Shown here: positions 1 to 9,388 of the stretch, one piece after another | How the letters are laid out: the number at the start of each line of letters is the position of its first letter | How positions within the stretch are numbered: position 1 is the stretch's first letter | Source: Gemmatimonadaceae bacterium | Lineage (GTDB): Bacteria; Gemmatimonadota; Gemmatimonadetes; Gemmatimonadales; Gemmatimonadaceae | Reading direction: 5' to 3' | NCBI GenBank assembly: GCA_035533755.1 | Contig: DATLTC010000053.1 | Span: 1-64,000 of the forward strand | DNA length: 64,000 nucleotides | The notes under the pieces: model-generated | The model's database searches: none | What the model was told of the DNA's origin: nothing | The model's input: the letters and a program-made list of their open reading frames with translations, nothing else | Program-made: the position numbers and the translations under genes

Positions 1-390
<390 letters not shown>

Positions 391-420
391 GTTCGAAATA
401 GCTCTCTCGAATACGCTGCC

Positions 421-443
421 CACGCTGTCGCGTAGACAGCGTG
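421..443 (-). repeat. 9-bp inverted repeat in the 16S leader
   Basis: CACGCTGTC and GACAGCGTG flank a 5-base loop with no mismatch, about 30 bases upstream of the mature 16S 5' end. There is no T-run after it, so it is not an intrinsic terminator. A leader hairpin that helps antitermination or pre-16S processing is the likeliest role (inference). Confidence 0.55.
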
Positions 444-582
444 TCCGAATCACAGAATGTTCAGTTTGAACTCTCCCCGGTGCCCCTGAACGGGACCGGC
501 TCAATGAGTTCGCCTCGCACATCCATCTTCCCAATTCAATTGTCAATCAGCTTGTTTGTCGCCTTGTCAGCGACAGCCTTCA

Positions 583-612
583 ATCATAACCAGCATCGCT
601 ATCGTTAGTCAA
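583..612 (-). promoter_or_regulatory. Probable rrn promoter
   Basis: On the minus strand TTGACT (607-612) is followed after 18 bases by TATGAT (583-588), both close to the sigma-70 consensus. Transcription would start near 576, giving a leader of about 185 bases before 16S. The surrounding region is AT-richer than the rest of the window. Confidence 0.7.
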
Positions 613-686
613 GAGTTTGAAACAACTTTCTCAGCCTCTTTCTTCGATCCGGTCGCCTCGCGCGACCCGCGCTGCCAGCCTTCTCA

Positions 687-759
687 TGCGCCGTGTAGGA
701 ATCGAACCTACAACCTAGTGATTAAGAGTCACTTGCTCTGCCAATTGAGCTAACGGCGC
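687..759 (-). tRNA. tRNA-Lys (anticodon CTT)
   Basis: A 73-base cloverleaf: acceptor GCGCCGT pairs with ACGGCGC, anticodon stem AGTGA/TCACT holds the loop CTCTTAA, and the T arm has GTTCGATT. Discriminator is A; CCA is not encoded. It is the last of three tRNAs read toward the rrn promoter. Confidence 0.96.
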
Positions 760-781
760 ATCGCAACTCGATTCCGCGTGG

Positions 782-855
782 TGCGCCAGGAGGGAATCGA
801 ACCCCCGACCTACAGCTTAGAAGGCTGTTGCTCTATCCAACTGAGCTACTGGCGC
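782..855 (-). tRNA. tRNA-Arg (anticodon TCT)
   Basis: A 74-base cloverleaf with acceptor GCGCCAG/CTGGCGC, anticodon stem ACAGC/GCTGT around loop CTTCTAA, and T loop TTCGATT. Discriminator is A; CCA is not encoded. It sits 22 bases upstream of tRNA-Lys. Confidence 0.96.
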
Positions 856-900
856 TTCGTTCGCAACAAAGACCCGCGCACCGCTCGAGCCTCCGTCAGG

Positions 901-974
901 TCGGGGCGCCCGGATTTGAACCGGGGACCTCCTGCTCCCAAAGCAGGCGCGATACCAGGCTACGCTACGCCCCG
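901..974 (-). tRNA. tRNA-Pro (anticodon TGG)
   Basis: A 74-base cloverleaf with acceptor CGGGGCG/CGCCCCG, anticodon stem CCTGC/GCAGG around loop TTTGGGA, and T loop TTCAAAT. CCA is not encoded. It begins 35 bases after the stop of rdgB and may be read through from that operon. Confidence 0.96.
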
Positions 975-1009
975 TGAGCCCATAATTCTACGCGCCACCC
1001 CCACGCCAG

Positions 1010-1633
1010 TCAACCGCACGCGACGAGTGATTTCAACAGCGCCGCGACCGCGCGGCCACGATGGCTCACCCGCGCCTTCTCCTCCCGCGACACCTCCGAA
1101 AACGCACGCCCCAACTCGTCGCTCACGAAGTACGGATCGTACCCGAATCCCTCCCCGCCCTCCACGCGCGCGTCGGCAATGCGCCCCGTCACTTCACCAC
1201 GCGCCAGCCGCTCCCGCGTCCCGTCCCAGTACGCCGCCACGCACACGTACCGCGCCCGCCGATCGCGCTGCCCCCGGAGACGTTCCAACAGCAGCGCGTT
1301 GTTCGCCGCATCGAGCGCCTCGCCCCGAAGGTCCGCCCGCCCGCTCCAGCGCTTGCTGTGCACGCCCGGCGCCCCGCCGAGGGCCGCCACCTCGAGCCCC
1401 GAGTCGTCGGCCACCACGGGCAGCCCACCCCCCTTCACGAAGAAATGCCGCGCCTTGGCGCGCGCGTTCTCCTCGAACGTCGCGAACGCCTCCAGCGCGT
1501 CCTCCTCCGCGGCCTCAGGAATCCCCGCCTCGGCCAGATCGCGCACCGCGAATCCCGCCGCCGCGAACATCGGCCGCAGCTCGCGCAATTTCCCGGCGCT
1601 CCGCGTGGCCAGCAGCACCACGCGCTCGCTCAC
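1010..1633 (-). CDS. rdgB: XTP/dITP diphosphatase (RdgB/HAM1 family)
   Basis: This 207-residue protein removes pyrophosphate from non-canonical purine nucleotides (XTP, dITP) and keeps them out of DNA and RNA. It shows the family signature at the N-terminus ([12 protein letters not shown]), the ADDSGLEV metal site, the FGYDPYF substrate loop and the [11 protein letters not shown]-terminal motif. I chose the GTG at 1633 because it overlaps the stop of rph as GTGA and starts right before the first strand; the frame stays open far upstream only because of GC content. The rph-rdgB pair is conserved in many bacteria. Cytoplasmic. Confidence 0.93.
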   Translation of the reverse strand: MSERVVLLATRSAGKLRELRPMFAAAGFAVRDLAEAGIPEAAEEDALEAFATFEENARAKARHFFVKGGGLPVVADDSGLEVAALGGAPGVHSKRWSGRADLRGEALDAANNALLLERLRGQRDRRARYVCVAAYWDGTRERLARGEVTGRIADARVEGGEGFGYDPYFVSDELGRAFSEVSREEKARVSHRGRAVAALLKSLVACG

Positions 1634-2358
1634 ACGCCGAGCGCGACGCGCTGGGCGGCGTCGAGCCGCCGGATGCCCTGCTCGGCCAGCTCCAGCAACG
1701 CGTCCAGCTGGGAGCGACTGAACGTGGTGCGTTCGCCGGTGCCCTGCACTTCCACGAACTCGCCGGCGCTGCTCATCACGACGTTCATGTCCACGTCCGC
1801 CACCACGTCCTCGACGTATTCGAGATCGAGCCGCGGCACGCCGCCCACGAGGCCCACGCTCACCGCGGCGACGCGGTGCCGCACCGGCGACTCGGCCAGC
1901 CGGCCGCTGGACACCATCCACGCGAACGCGTCGACCACGGCGACGCACGCGCCGGTGATCGCCGCCGTGCGCGTGCCACCGTCGGCCTGCAGCACGTCGC
2001 AATCGATGCGCACCGTGTATTCGCCGAACGAGAACCCGCCGAGCATCGCCCGCACGCTGCGCCCGATGAGCCGCTGGATCTCCTGCGTACGCCCACCCAA
2101 CTGCGCACGTTCGCGCGACGTGCGCGTATGCGTGGCGCGGGGGAGCATCGCGTATTCCGCCGTGAGCCAGCCCTGCCCACTTCCCTTGCGCCAGCCCGGC
2201 ACGCCGTCCTCCACCGACGCCGTGCAGAGCACGCGCGTATCGCCGAACGCCGCGAGGCAGGATCCCTCGGCGTACGGGGCGGCGCCCCGCGCCAGGGTCA
2301 CGACGCGCAGATCGGCGTCGGCGCGCGTGGTGCGAGTGGGCACGGAACGGTCAGCCAC
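1630..2358 (-). CDS. rph: Ribonuclease PH
   Basis: The 242-residue product is a phosphorolytic 3'-5' exoribonuclease that trims the CCA-distal end of tRNA precursors. The family start motif ([24 protein letters not shown]), the [17 protein letters not shown] phosphate-binding block and the [17 protein letters not shown] block are all present. Length is typical. The start is GTG at 2358, overlapping the end of the upstream heptose gene by 8 bases; the stop overlaps rdgB. Placement just before a tRNA cluster suits its role. Confidence 0.96.
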   Translation of the reverse strand: MADRSVPTRTTRADADLRVVTLARGAAPYAEGSCLAAFGDTRVLCTASVEDGVPGWRKGSGQGWLTAEYAMLPRATHTRTSRERAQLGGRTQEIQRLIGRSVRAMLGGFSFGEYTVRIDCDVLQADGGTRTAAITGACVAVVDAFAWMVSSGRLAESPVRHRVAAVSVGLVGGVPRLDLEYVEDVVADVDMNVVMSSAGEFVEVQGTGERTTFSRSQLDALLELAEQGIRRLDAAQRVALGV

Positions 2359-2830
2359 GGAGTTTCTCGATGATGGAAGTGGTGGATTGGCCCGGCGTGA
2401 GCGGAATGACGACCACGTCGCCTCCGCGCGCGCGAACCTCGGGGGCGCCGACGATCGTCGCCTCGGTGTAGTCGCCGCCCTTCACGAGCACGTCGGGCGC
2501 GAGCGCCCGGATCAGTTCGAGCGGCGTGTCCTGGTCAAACAGCACCACGGCGTCGACCATGGCGAGCGCGGCGAGCACGTACGCCCGCTCCTGCTCGCTG
2601 CGCACGGGGCGCGCCGGACCCTTGAGGCGGCGCACCGACGCGTCGGTGTTGAGTCCGACCACGAGCGCGTCCCCGAGGCGCCGCGCGCCGAGCAGCAGAT
2701 CCACGTGCCCGGGGTGCACCAGGTCGAACACGCCGTTGGTGAACACGACCCTGCCGGATGTGCTCCGCCGCCACCGGCGCGCCTGGTCCCACGACATGAT
2801 CCGGTCGAGCGGAGCGCCGGCGTCGCTCAA
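2351..2830 (-). CDS. rfaE2: D-glycero-beta-D-manno-heptose 1-phosphate adenylyltransferase (single-domain)
   Basis: A 159-residue nucleotidyltransferase corresponding to the C-terminal domain of HldE. It makes ADP-heptose for the inner core of lipopolysaccharide. The HxGH active site is in [17 protein letters not shown] (about residues 27-43), followed by [16 protein letters not shown] and the C-terminal QSTTSIIEK. The kinase domain is not fused here. A TTG at 2830 gives the family-like N-terminus and a TTGA overlap with the upstream stop; the internal ATG at 2797 would cut conserved residues. It follows lptE, so LPS assembly is a plausible common theme. Confidence 0.88.
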   Translation of the reverse strand: MSDAGAPLDRIMSWDQARRWRRSTSGRVVFTNGVFDLVHPGHVDLLLGARRLGDALVVGLNTDASVRRLKGPARPVRSEQERAYVLAALAMVDAVVLFDQDTPLELIRALAPDVLVKGGDYTEATIVGAPEVRARGGDVVVIPLTPGQSTTSIIEKLRG

Positions 2831-3186
2831 TACGTATCCTCGGCGTGCGGATGGAACGACATCACACGCACGGTGAGCGGCAACTCGATCTGTTCGGTGT
2901 AGTCGGCCGACACGCGGATGATCCGCGTGCGGGGATCGCGGTCGATCGACAGTTCCTTGGCATCCTCGGGAAGCCCCAGCGAATCCGCCTGTATCCAGAG
3001 ATGCGCCAGGATGAGCGAGTCGGGCCGGACGCCGTTGAACTTCAACTCCTGCTTCATCGCGTCTTCGTACTGGTAGAAGGTCCAGTACGCCTCGCCGACG
3101 TTGAGGCCGAAGTAGATCGCCGCCGACACGATGAGCAGCGTGAACAGGCAGCCCAGCGAGCTGCGTCCCGCCCGGATCCTCACCAT
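2827..3186 (-). CDS. Small single-pass membrane protein, DUF4845-like
   Basis: The 119-residue product has a basic N-terminus and one hydrophobic segment (about residues 12-30), then a soluble domain of about 85 residues with no motif I recognise. Layout and length resemble DUF4845 proteins, but the match is by eye only. The start ATG at 3186 overlaps the stop of lptE by 7 bases, and the stop overlaps the heptose adenylyltransferase start, so it is translationally coupled to envelope genes. No function can be assigned. Confidence 0.7.
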   Translation of the reverse strand: MVRIRAGRSSLGCLFTLLIVSAAIYFGLNVGEAYWTFYQYEDAMKQELKFNGVRPDSLILAHLWIQADSLGLPEDAKELSIDRDPRTRIIRVSADYTEQIELPLTVRVMSFHPHAEDTY

Positions 3187-3701
3187 TGCGACTGCGCTCC
3201 GTCGACGATGTCGTCCACGATATGCTGGATGGCGAGCTTGCGCCCGTCGATCTCGGCGCGCTCGGCATATTCGCCCGACGCGCTGAGCCCCTTGCGCGAC
3301 CAGAGCGTCTTGCCGGTGGTCTGATCGACGATCTCGACGTCGAGCGTGATCTGCAGCCGGCGCCGGGCCGAGACGGTCTGGGCCGGATTGGCGCTGAACG
3401 AGACGGGCACGTCGGCTTCGTACCCCGTGATCGTGCCGCGCACGATCGCGTCGGCGCGCGTCTCCGGCGCCTCACGCACCCCGAGCCGCTTCTGCAGCTC
3501 GCTGCGCATGGCGTCGAACAGCTCACGCTGGACGTCGGGCGAGGCGGTCTGATTATCGAACGGGAGCACGGCCATCGTCTTGATGTTCGGCGGGAAGGCG
3601 CCCTGCGAGAACCCGTAATGCACCGCGCACCCCGCGACAGCGGCGAGGGCGAGGACACTAAGGAAACGTCCAGAGCGTGGGATCAAACGGTGCGGTCTCA
3701 T
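3180..3701 (-). CDS. lptE: LPS-assembly lipoprotein LptE-like
   Basis: A 173-residue lipoprotein with an Arg-rich n-region, hydrophobic core and lipobox AVAGC (Cys about 25). The mature part begins [21 protein letters not shown] and keeps the LptE layout: a strand-rich core, a helix ([16 protein letters not shown]) and a second helix near the C-terminus. LptE plugs the LptD barrel in the outer membrane and takes part in LPS export. The chosen ATG at 3701 overlaps the previous gene by 44 bases but gives a proper signal peptide. No lptD is in the window. Call rests on layout and context. Confidence 0.78.
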   Translation of the reverse strand: MRPHRLIPRSGRFLSVLALAAVAGCAVHYGFSQGAFPPNIKTMAVLPFDNQTASPDVQRELFDAMRSELQKRLGVREAPETRADAIVRGTITGYEADVPVSFSANPAQTVSARRRLQITLDVEIVDQTTGKTLWSRKGLSASGEYAERAEIDGRKLAIQHIVDDIVDGAQSQW

Positions 3702-4308
3702 CAGACCTTGTGATGACGAGATCAAGGGTGCGCCGGTCACTTTCACTATGATAGCGGATATGCCCGTCCGGCGTGCGCGTGACCCATTCCTGTACCCGCC
3801 CGCCGGCCACGCGTTCGAGGCGCCGCAGCTGTCCCCCCTCGAACGTGACCCGCCACTGCACGGGCGTTCCGATGTCGGCGCGGAGGACCGACCCGTCCAT
3901 CCGAGCCACCGTGTCGGCGAGCGGGGGGACGGCCAGCCGGCCGAGCGCCGCCCATAGGAGGGGGGCCGGCGGGACGAACCGCATGGCGGCACGGCCCCCG
4001 GGCAGGCGCAGGTCGCCGTCGATGAGCACCGCGGCGGCGCCGCCCATCCCCCCAGCCAGGAACAGGTCGAGCCGCACGCTGTCGGGGGGCGCGATCCGGG
4101 CGGCCCCTTCTCCGCGCGCCACGAGGTCGCCGTCCTCGAGTTCCCAGTGGAAGACGAGCTTGCGGTGGCCGGCGCCGAGGTCGGCGCGCGGAAAGCGGAC
4201 CGGCGCCGGCGCGCCGCGCAGCGGCGCGAGGCGCGGCGCGCATCCCCCCGCGACGAGCAGGGAGGCGAGCAGCGCCAGGCGGTTACCGCGCCGCCTGCAG
4301 CTGGGCAC
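3658..4308 (-). CDS. Outer-membrane lipoprotein, LolB-like (uncertain)
   Basis: A 216-residue protein with a short basic start (VPSCRRRGN), a hydrophobic stretch and a lipobox VAGGC at about residue 19. The rest looks like a run of amphipathic beta strands ([32 protein letters not shown]), as in the half-barrel of LolB/LolA-type carriers; DUF4292 proteins look alike. The GTG at 4308 is chosen because it gives the signal peptide; it overlaps the thioesterase end by 26 bases. The gene sits just before lptE, in keeping with an outer-membrane role, but the exact family is not certain. Confidence 0.6.
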   Translation of the reverse strand: MPSCRRRGNRLALLASLLVAGGCAPRLAPLRGAPAPVRFPRADLGAGHRKLVFHWELEDGDLVARGEGAARIAPPDSVRLDLFLAGGMGGAAAVLIDGDLRLPGGRAAMRFVPPAPLLWAALGRLAVPPLADTVARMDGSVLRADIGTPVQWRVTFEGGQLRRLERVAGGRVQEWVTRTPDGHIRYHSESDRRTLDLVITRSDETAPFDPTLWTFP

Positions 4309-4690
4309 GAAATTCGGTGGGCAGCGCCGTGGGACGCCCCGCGCGGTCGAGCGCGACGAGCGTGGTGCTGGCGGTGACCAGGCGCTGGCCGGTATCGGCA
4401 TTCACGATCAGGTACTCGAACGCGACGGCCCGCGACCGGACGTCGGTCAAGCGCGTCTCGACGCGAATCCGATCGTCGTACCGCGCCGCGGCGTGGAAGC
4501 GCAGCGCCGCGTCTGACACGGCCAGCGCCACCCCGCGCCGCTCGAGTTCGGCGTAGCTGATCCCGAACTGGCGGATGAAGTCGGTACGGCCGATCTCGCA
4601 CCAGACGAGATAGTTGGCGTGGTACACGACGCCCATCTGGTCGGACTCCGCGTAGCGCACACGGAGTTCGCTCAGCTGCACGTGGCTCAT
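4283..4690 (-). CDS. ybgC: Acyl-CoA thioesterase, YbgC/4HBT family
   Basis: A 135-residue hot-dog fold thioesterase. The diagnostic block is RVRYAESDQMGVVYHANYLVWCEIGRTDF near the N-terminus, with the catalytic Asp in ESDQMG and the HANY motif. Family members hydrolyse short to medium acyl-CoAs and often sit near envelope genes (tol-pal in other phyla). Here it is the first gene of a minus-strand run into lipoprotein and LPS genes, behind a promoter shared back to back with lpxH. Confidence 0.9.
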   Translation of the reverse strand: MSHVQLSELRVRYAESDQMGVVYHANYLVWCEIGRTDFIRQFGISYAELERRGVALAVSDAALRFHAAARYDDRIRVETRLTDVRSRAVAFEYLIVNADTGQRLVTASTTLVALDRAGRPTALPTEFRAQLQAAR

Positions 4691-4743
4691 GAACGCGAGG
4701 CGCGGGGCGCGCCGGATGCGGGACGCGGGGTCATCTGGCGCGA

Positions 4744-4771
4744 AGAATAGAGCGCGGGTCGGGTTTGTAAA
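4744..4771 (-). promoter_or_regulatory. Promoter for the ybgC operon (divergent)
   Basis: On the minus strand TTTACA (4766-4771) is followed after 16 bases by TATTCT (4744-4749). Its -35 box overlaps that of the plus-strand lpxH promoter; the shared core is the palindrome TTTGTAAA. The predicted leader before the ybgC ATG is about 45 bases. Confidence 0.5.
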
Positions 4772-4793
4772 GACGCGGCGCCGAGGCTAGAAT
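4765..4793 (+). promoter_or_regulatory. lpxH promoter giving a leaderless transcript
   Basis: TTGTAA (4765-4770), a 17-base spacer and TAGAAT (4788-4793). The expected start of transcription, 6-7 bases after the -10 box, falls on the GTG start codon at 4800, and no ribosome binding site precedes that codon. Confidence 0.6.
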
Positions 4794-5519
4794 GAGCGCG
4801 TGCTCGCCTCGCCCTGCTACATCTTCTCGGATATCCATCTCGGGTTCGCCCCCGCGGACGTGGAGCGCCAGCTCCGGGGATTCCTGCGGGATCTGCGTGG
4901 ACGGGCCGGATCGGTGGTGATCAACGGCGACCTGTTCGAATTCTGGTTCGAATGGCGGCGGGTGATGCCGCGGGCGGGGTTCCGCGTGCTCAGCGCCATC
5001 GCCGATCTCACCGACGACGGCGTGCCGGTGCTGATGATCGGCGGCAATCACGACTGCTGGGGCGGCGAGATCCTGCGCGCCGACGCCGGCGTCGACTTCC
5101 AGTTGGGGCCGTGGCGCGGCGAAGTGGCGGGCTGGCGGGCGTGCATCGAGCACGGCGACGGGCTGCGCGACCGTGAGGACCGCCGGTACCGCGCGTTGCG
5201 CGCGGTGCTGCGCAACCCACTGGCGATCCGGGCCTTCCGGTGGATCCACCCGGACTGGGCCACGGCGCTGGCGGGCGGCAGTTCGCACGCCAGCCGCTCG
5301 TACGCCGCGCGGGACGGCGGCCGCGGGCTGCGGCAGGTGGCGGAACACCGGCTCGCTGCCGATCCTTCGCTGGACCTGCTCGTGTTCGGCCACTCCCACG
5401 TGCCTGCCCTGGAGCGAATGCCAACCGGCGGGATATACGCGAACGCCGGCTCGTGGCTCGACGCGCCCACCTTTCTACGGGTCACGCCAGAGCGCGTGGA
5501 ACTGCGCCGGTGGGACGGG

Positions 5520-6319
<800 letters not shown>

Positions 6320-6323
<4 letters not shown>

Positions 6324-6919
6324 CGCACGTGCAGCGTGAGTCCGACGTTCGTGCCGGTGCTGGTCGGGTGCACGGAGAGCTCAGCCGGCAGATCCCAGAG
6401 GTTGGCCGACACGTAGGCGTCGAGCCCGCTGAAGAGATGGTTGGCCACGAGGACGGCGATCCAGTCCTCGACGTGGGCGCGCCGGCTGCGGATGAGTTGG
6501 CTGTTGTAGGGCGACGCCTGCATCACGACGCCGCTCTGTCCCGTGGCGGGGTCCCACCGGGAGACGACGATGCTATCGGTACCGGCATTGCGCGCCTGCC
6601 GCAGGTCGAACTGCGCCTGGCGCAGCATGGTGACGCACATCGCTTCGAGGGCGATGAACAGCGCCGACGCGCGAGGACGGCCGAGCACGGTCTGCGCGTA
6701 TCCCGGGACGATGAACGAGTACGCGAACGACCGGGCCGGCGACAACGGCGGCATGAGTTCCCGGCGCGGACCCTGGGTGGTATCGGCGGCCGGCTTGGCT
6801 GCGGCCGCCGGCGGCGGGCGCAGGGTGTCGGCCTTCTGCGCGCCGGCGCGCCGGGCGGTCCCGGCCATGGCCAGCAGAGCGGCTGACAGGATCAGCGTGA
6901 CACGCACGGCATTCCGCAC
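6320..6919 (-). CDS. DUF5683-like membrane/secreted protein
   Basis: A 199-residue protein with an N-terminal signal sequence ending in ARRAGAQK, a Pro/Ala-rich linker, and a block SPARSFAYSFIVPGYAQTVLGRPRASALF that matches the SPxxAxxxSxxxPGxGQ pattern of DUF5683. The GTG at 6919 is chosen because a GAGGAG ribosome site lies 7 bases before it. It is co-directional with tRNA-Sec upstream and overlaps murI by ATGA. Function unknown. Confidence 0.7.
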
Positions 6920-6952
6920 ACGAACGCTCCTCGAATTTCCCCGGGCTCTCGC

Positions 6953-7049
6953 TGGCGGGAGTGCATGGGAATCGAACCCACCCAACCCGACATCGTCAGG
7001 TCGCAACAGTTTTGAAGACTGCGGAAGCCACCAGGCCTCCTCCACTCCC
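6953..7049 (-). tRNA. selC: tRNA-Sec (selenocysteine, anticodon TCA)
   Basis: The 97-base RNA has every mark of tRNA-Sec: anticodon TCA in loop CTTCAAA on stem GCAGT/ACTGT, an extended 6-bp D stem (GGAGGC/GCTTCC), a long variable arm (CCTGAC, 3-base loop, GTCGGG), discriminator G and an encoded CCA. Acceptor GGGAGTG pairs with CACTCCC; the eighth position is G opposite G. It starts 4 bases after the selD stop, so the two are almost surely one transcript. It shows that this organism reads some UGA codons as selenocysteine. Confidence 0.95.
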
Positions 7050-7053
7050 CACG

Positions 7054-8097
7054 TCACACGAGGACCAGCGCCACAGGGCCGGCAGCACGAACGCCGCCGA
7101 TCTCCACGGCTCCCGGTACGCGGGAAAGATAGTCGTCCAAGCGGTGCGCCGGCACGGCGACGAGCAGACCTCCCGAGGTCTGCGGGTCGAGCAGCAGCGC
7201 CCGTTGGACCTCGGTGGCGGCCCCCCAGTCCGTTCGGGTGCGCAGGTACGAGAGGTTGCGGTCCGCCCCGCCCGTGCGCATGCCGCGCTCCCAGGCGCCG
7301 ACCGCCCCGGGCAGAGCCGGCACGGCAGCGGCGACGATCTCGAGCGTGACCCCGCTCGCGCGGGCGATGTGGGACGCGTGGCCGAGGAGACCGAACCCGG
7401 TGACGTCGGTGGCGCACTTGGCGCCGACGTCGAGCGCGGCGCGGCTGGCGGCGGCGTTGAGCGCCCGCATGGAGTCGTGGAACGTCCGGGCATCGGCCTC
7501 ACCCAAGGCGCCCGCCTTCTCCGCGGTGGCGAGGAGGCCCGTCCCGAGCGGCTTGGTGAGCACGAGCCGGTCGCCGGGGCGGGCGGCGGCGTTGGTGAGC
7601 ATCCGATCGGGGTGCACGCGTCCGGTGACGGCGACGCCGAACTTCAACTCCTCGTCGATGATCGTGTGGCCGCCGACGACGAGCGCGCCGGCCTCGTGCA
7701 CCTTGTCCTGCCCCCCCCGGAGGATCTGCCCCAGCACCTCGAGCGGCAACGTGCCGACCGGGAATCCGACGATGTTGAGGGCGGTGATCGGCTCGCCACC
7801 CATGGCATACACGTCGGAGAGCGCGTTGGCGGCGGCGATCTGCCCGAAGAGGTATGGATCGTCGACGATCGGCGCGAAGAAGTCCACGGTCTGCACGAGC
7901 GCCAGATCGGGAGACAGCAGGAAGACGCCGGCGTCGTCGAATGTCTCGCGTCCGACGATGAGGCGCGGGTCGGACTGGTGTGGCACGCCCTGCAGCGCCT
8001 CGGAGAGATCGCCCAGGCCGAGCTTCGCGGCGCAGCCGGCGCAGCGCGCGAACCCGGTGAGGCGGAGCAGTTCCGCCGAGGCGGGGGCGGTGCCCAT
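7054..8097 (-). CDS. selD: Selenide, water dikinase (selenophosphate synthetase)
   Basis: A 347-residue enzyme making selenophosphate from selenide and ATP. The catalytic motif is GCAAKLG (about residues 22-28): the essential Cys and Lys are kept, with Cys rather than selenocysteine, and the second Cys of the GCGCK form is Ala. Other family blocks are DDAGVFLL, QTVDFFAPIVDDPYLFGQIAAANALSDVYAMGG, GGHTIIDEELKFGVAVTG and TDVTGFGLLGHASH. The ATG at 8097 is 3 bases from the ridA stop. Directly followed by tRNA-Sec. selA and selB are not in this window. Confidence 0.97.
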   Translation of the reverse strand: MGTAPASAELLRLTGFARCAGCAAKLGLGDLSEALQGVPHQSDPRLIVGRETFDDAGVFLLSPDLALVQTVDFFAPIVDDPYLFGQIAAANALSDVYAMGGEPITALNIVGFPVGTLPLEVLGQILRGGQDKVHEAGALVVGGHTIIDEELKFGVAVTGRVHPDRMLTNAAARPGDRLVLTKPLGTGLLATAEKAGALGEADARTFHDSMRALNAAASRAALDVGAKCATDVTGFGLLGHASHIARASGVTLEIVAAAVPALPGAVGAWERGMRTGGADRNLSYLRTRTDWGAATEVQRALLLDPQTSGGLLVAVPAHRLDDYLSRVPGAVEIGGVRAAGPVALVLV

Positions 8098-8100
8098 GGG

Positions 8101-8481
8101 CTACTTCACGGCGACGACGGCTTCGATCTCGACGAGCACGTTCCGCGGCAGCGCGGACACCTGGACCGTCGAGCGGGCGGGGCGCGCGTCGCCGAGGGCG
8201 CGGGCGTACGCATCGTTGACCATCGGGAAGTCGCTCATGTCGTGCAGGAATACCGTGGTCTTGACGACATCGTTCCACGTGGCGCCGGCGGCTTCGAGGA
8301 TCGCCTTGAGATTGGCGAGCACGCGCTCGGTCTGGGCGACGACGTCCCCGGCCACCACCTGACCGGTGGCGGGATCGATGGCGATCTGGCCGGCGGTGAA
8401 CAGGAAGCCGTTGGCGATCACGCCCTGGGAGTAGGGCCCGATCGCGGCCGGCGCCTTGTCGGTATGGATGGTGTTGGGCAT
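8101..8481 (-). CDS. ridA: RidA family enamine/imine deaminase
   Basis: A 126-residue YjgF/YER057c/UK114 protein that hydrolyses reactive 2-aminoacrylate-type enamines released by PLP enzymes. Seen are AAIGPYSQGV near the N-terminus, the FTAGQIAIDPATGQ strand, NLKAILEAAG, VVKTTVFLHDMSDFPMVN and the C-terminal catalytic Arg region (ARPARSTVQVSALPRN...VEIEAV). The ATG at 8481 has GGAGAG 7 bases upstream and gives the family N-terminus; a longer frame to 8538 has no support. Confidence 0.94.
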   Translation of the reverse strand: MPNTIHTDKAPAAIGPYSQGVIANGFLFTAGQIAIDPATGQVVAGDVVAQTERVLANLKAILEAAGATWNDVVKTTVFLHDMSDFPMVNDAYARALGDARPARSTVQVSALPRNVLVEIEAVVAVK

Positions 8482-8557
8482 TCGAGGGCTCTCCAGCGAG
8501 TGAGCCGGCGCGAGGCCGGCGCGTGTGTCGACGTGCATGCGATCCGCGGGAACCTAC

Positions 8558-9346
8558 TCAGACGGCATCGTGCGTCGCCAGGCCGAACAGTCGCTCCGCG
8601 TTCCGCGTCACGACCGTGCCGAAGGCTTCCGGCTCGACGCCGCGCGCCTGGGCCACGCGGGCGAGCGTCAGACTGACCCACGCGGGCTCGTTCCGCTTGC
8701 CGCGATGCGGCACGGGCGCAAGGAAGGGCGCGTCGGACTCGACGAGCACCCGATCGTCCGGCACGAGGCGCAGGAGCGCGTCGTCGGCCCATTTCTTGAA
8801 CGTCACCACGCCGCTGAACGACACGTACCAGCCCACGGCGAGCGCCGCTTCGGCCAGCCGGTGCGATCCGGTGAAGCAGTGCAGGACACCGCGCACACCG
8901 CTGGAGCCGGCCTCCTGGATCATGGCCCGCGTGTCGTCTTCGGCCTCGCGCGTGTGCACGACGACCGGTTTGCGCAGGTCGCGGGCCAGGCCCAGCTGGG
9001 CACCGAACGCCCGGCGCTGTTCGGCCCGTGGCGAGTGCTCGTAGTGATAGTCGAGCCCGCACTCGCCGATCGCCACGGCGCCCCGCCCGCATTCGTCGCC
9101 GATGCGCGAGGCGTCGCGCAGGGGATCGAAGCCGGCCGCGTCGTGCGGGTGGACGCCGGCCGTGAAATAGAGGAACCCCGGGTGCAGCGCGGCGAGCGCG
9201 CGCGACCGCGCCGCCGCGTCGAGGGACTCGCCGATGCAGACGACGGCGCGCGCGCCGGTGAGCCGCGCGCGCTCGATGACCTCGGCGCGGTCGTCGTCAA
9301 AGGCCGGATCGGCCAGATGCGAGTGGCTGTCGATGAATTGAGCCAT
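8558..9346 (-). CDS. tatD: TatD family metal-dependent hydrolase (DNase)
   Basis: A 262-residue TIM-barrel hydrolase. It keeps the DSHSHL metal motif at residues 6-11, GECGLDYHY with the bridging Glu, HTREAEDD, LHCFTGS, and the C-terminal VESDAPFLAPVPHRGKRNEP. Family members act as 3'-5' exonucleases on DNA or as deacylases. The ATG at 9346 lies just after a strong hairpin that ends secF, so it may be transcribed separately or by readthrough. Confidence 0.94.
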   Translation of the reverse strand: MAQFIDSHSHLADPAFDDDRAEVIERARLTGARAVVCIGESLDAAARSRALAALHPGFLYFTAGVHPHDAAGFDPLRDASRIGDECGRGAVAIGECGLDYHYEHSPRAEQRRAFGAQLGLARDLRKPVVVHTREAEDDTRAMIQEAGSSGVRGVLHCFTGSHRLAEAALAVGWYVSFSGVVTFKKWADDALLRLVPDDRVLVESDAPFLAPVPHRGKRNEPAWVSLTLARVAQARGVEPEAFGTVVTRNAERLFGLATHDAV

Positions 9347-9353
9347 GAACGAA

Positions 9354-9380
9354 GAACCGCCGCGGGATGCGCGGCGGTTC
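9354..9380 (-). terminator. Hairpin between secF and tatD
   Basis: A perfect 11-bp inverted repeat (GAACCGCCGCG, loop GGATG, CGCGGCGGTTC) lies in the 42-base gap. On the minus strand it is followed by a weak T-rich stretch (TTCTTCGTTC), so it is a moderate intrinsic terminator or a processing/attenuation hairpin. Confidence 0.55.
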
Positions 9381-9388
9381 CGGAAGCG

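Larger units (their letters stand above)
391..686 (-). other. rRNA leader and spacer without protein gene
   Basis: This stretch lies between the 16S 5' end and tRNA-Lys. It holds the rrn promoter (583-612) and a perfect 9-bp inverted repeat (421-443) in the leader. A short open frame at 340-546 overlaps the 16S end and is not credible as a gene. Its base composition is less GC-rich than the flanking genes, as expected for an rRNA leader. Confidence 0.8.

Noticed and set aside
778-2373. A plus-strand frame of about 530 codons
   Set aside because: It runs through tRNA-Arg and tRNA-Pro and antisense to rdgB and rph, so it is not a gene.
2351-3658. Long frame containing the heptose adenylyltransferase
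   Set aside because: The first two-thirds are antisense or out-of-frame reading of lptE and the membrane protein; only the last 159 codons match the family.
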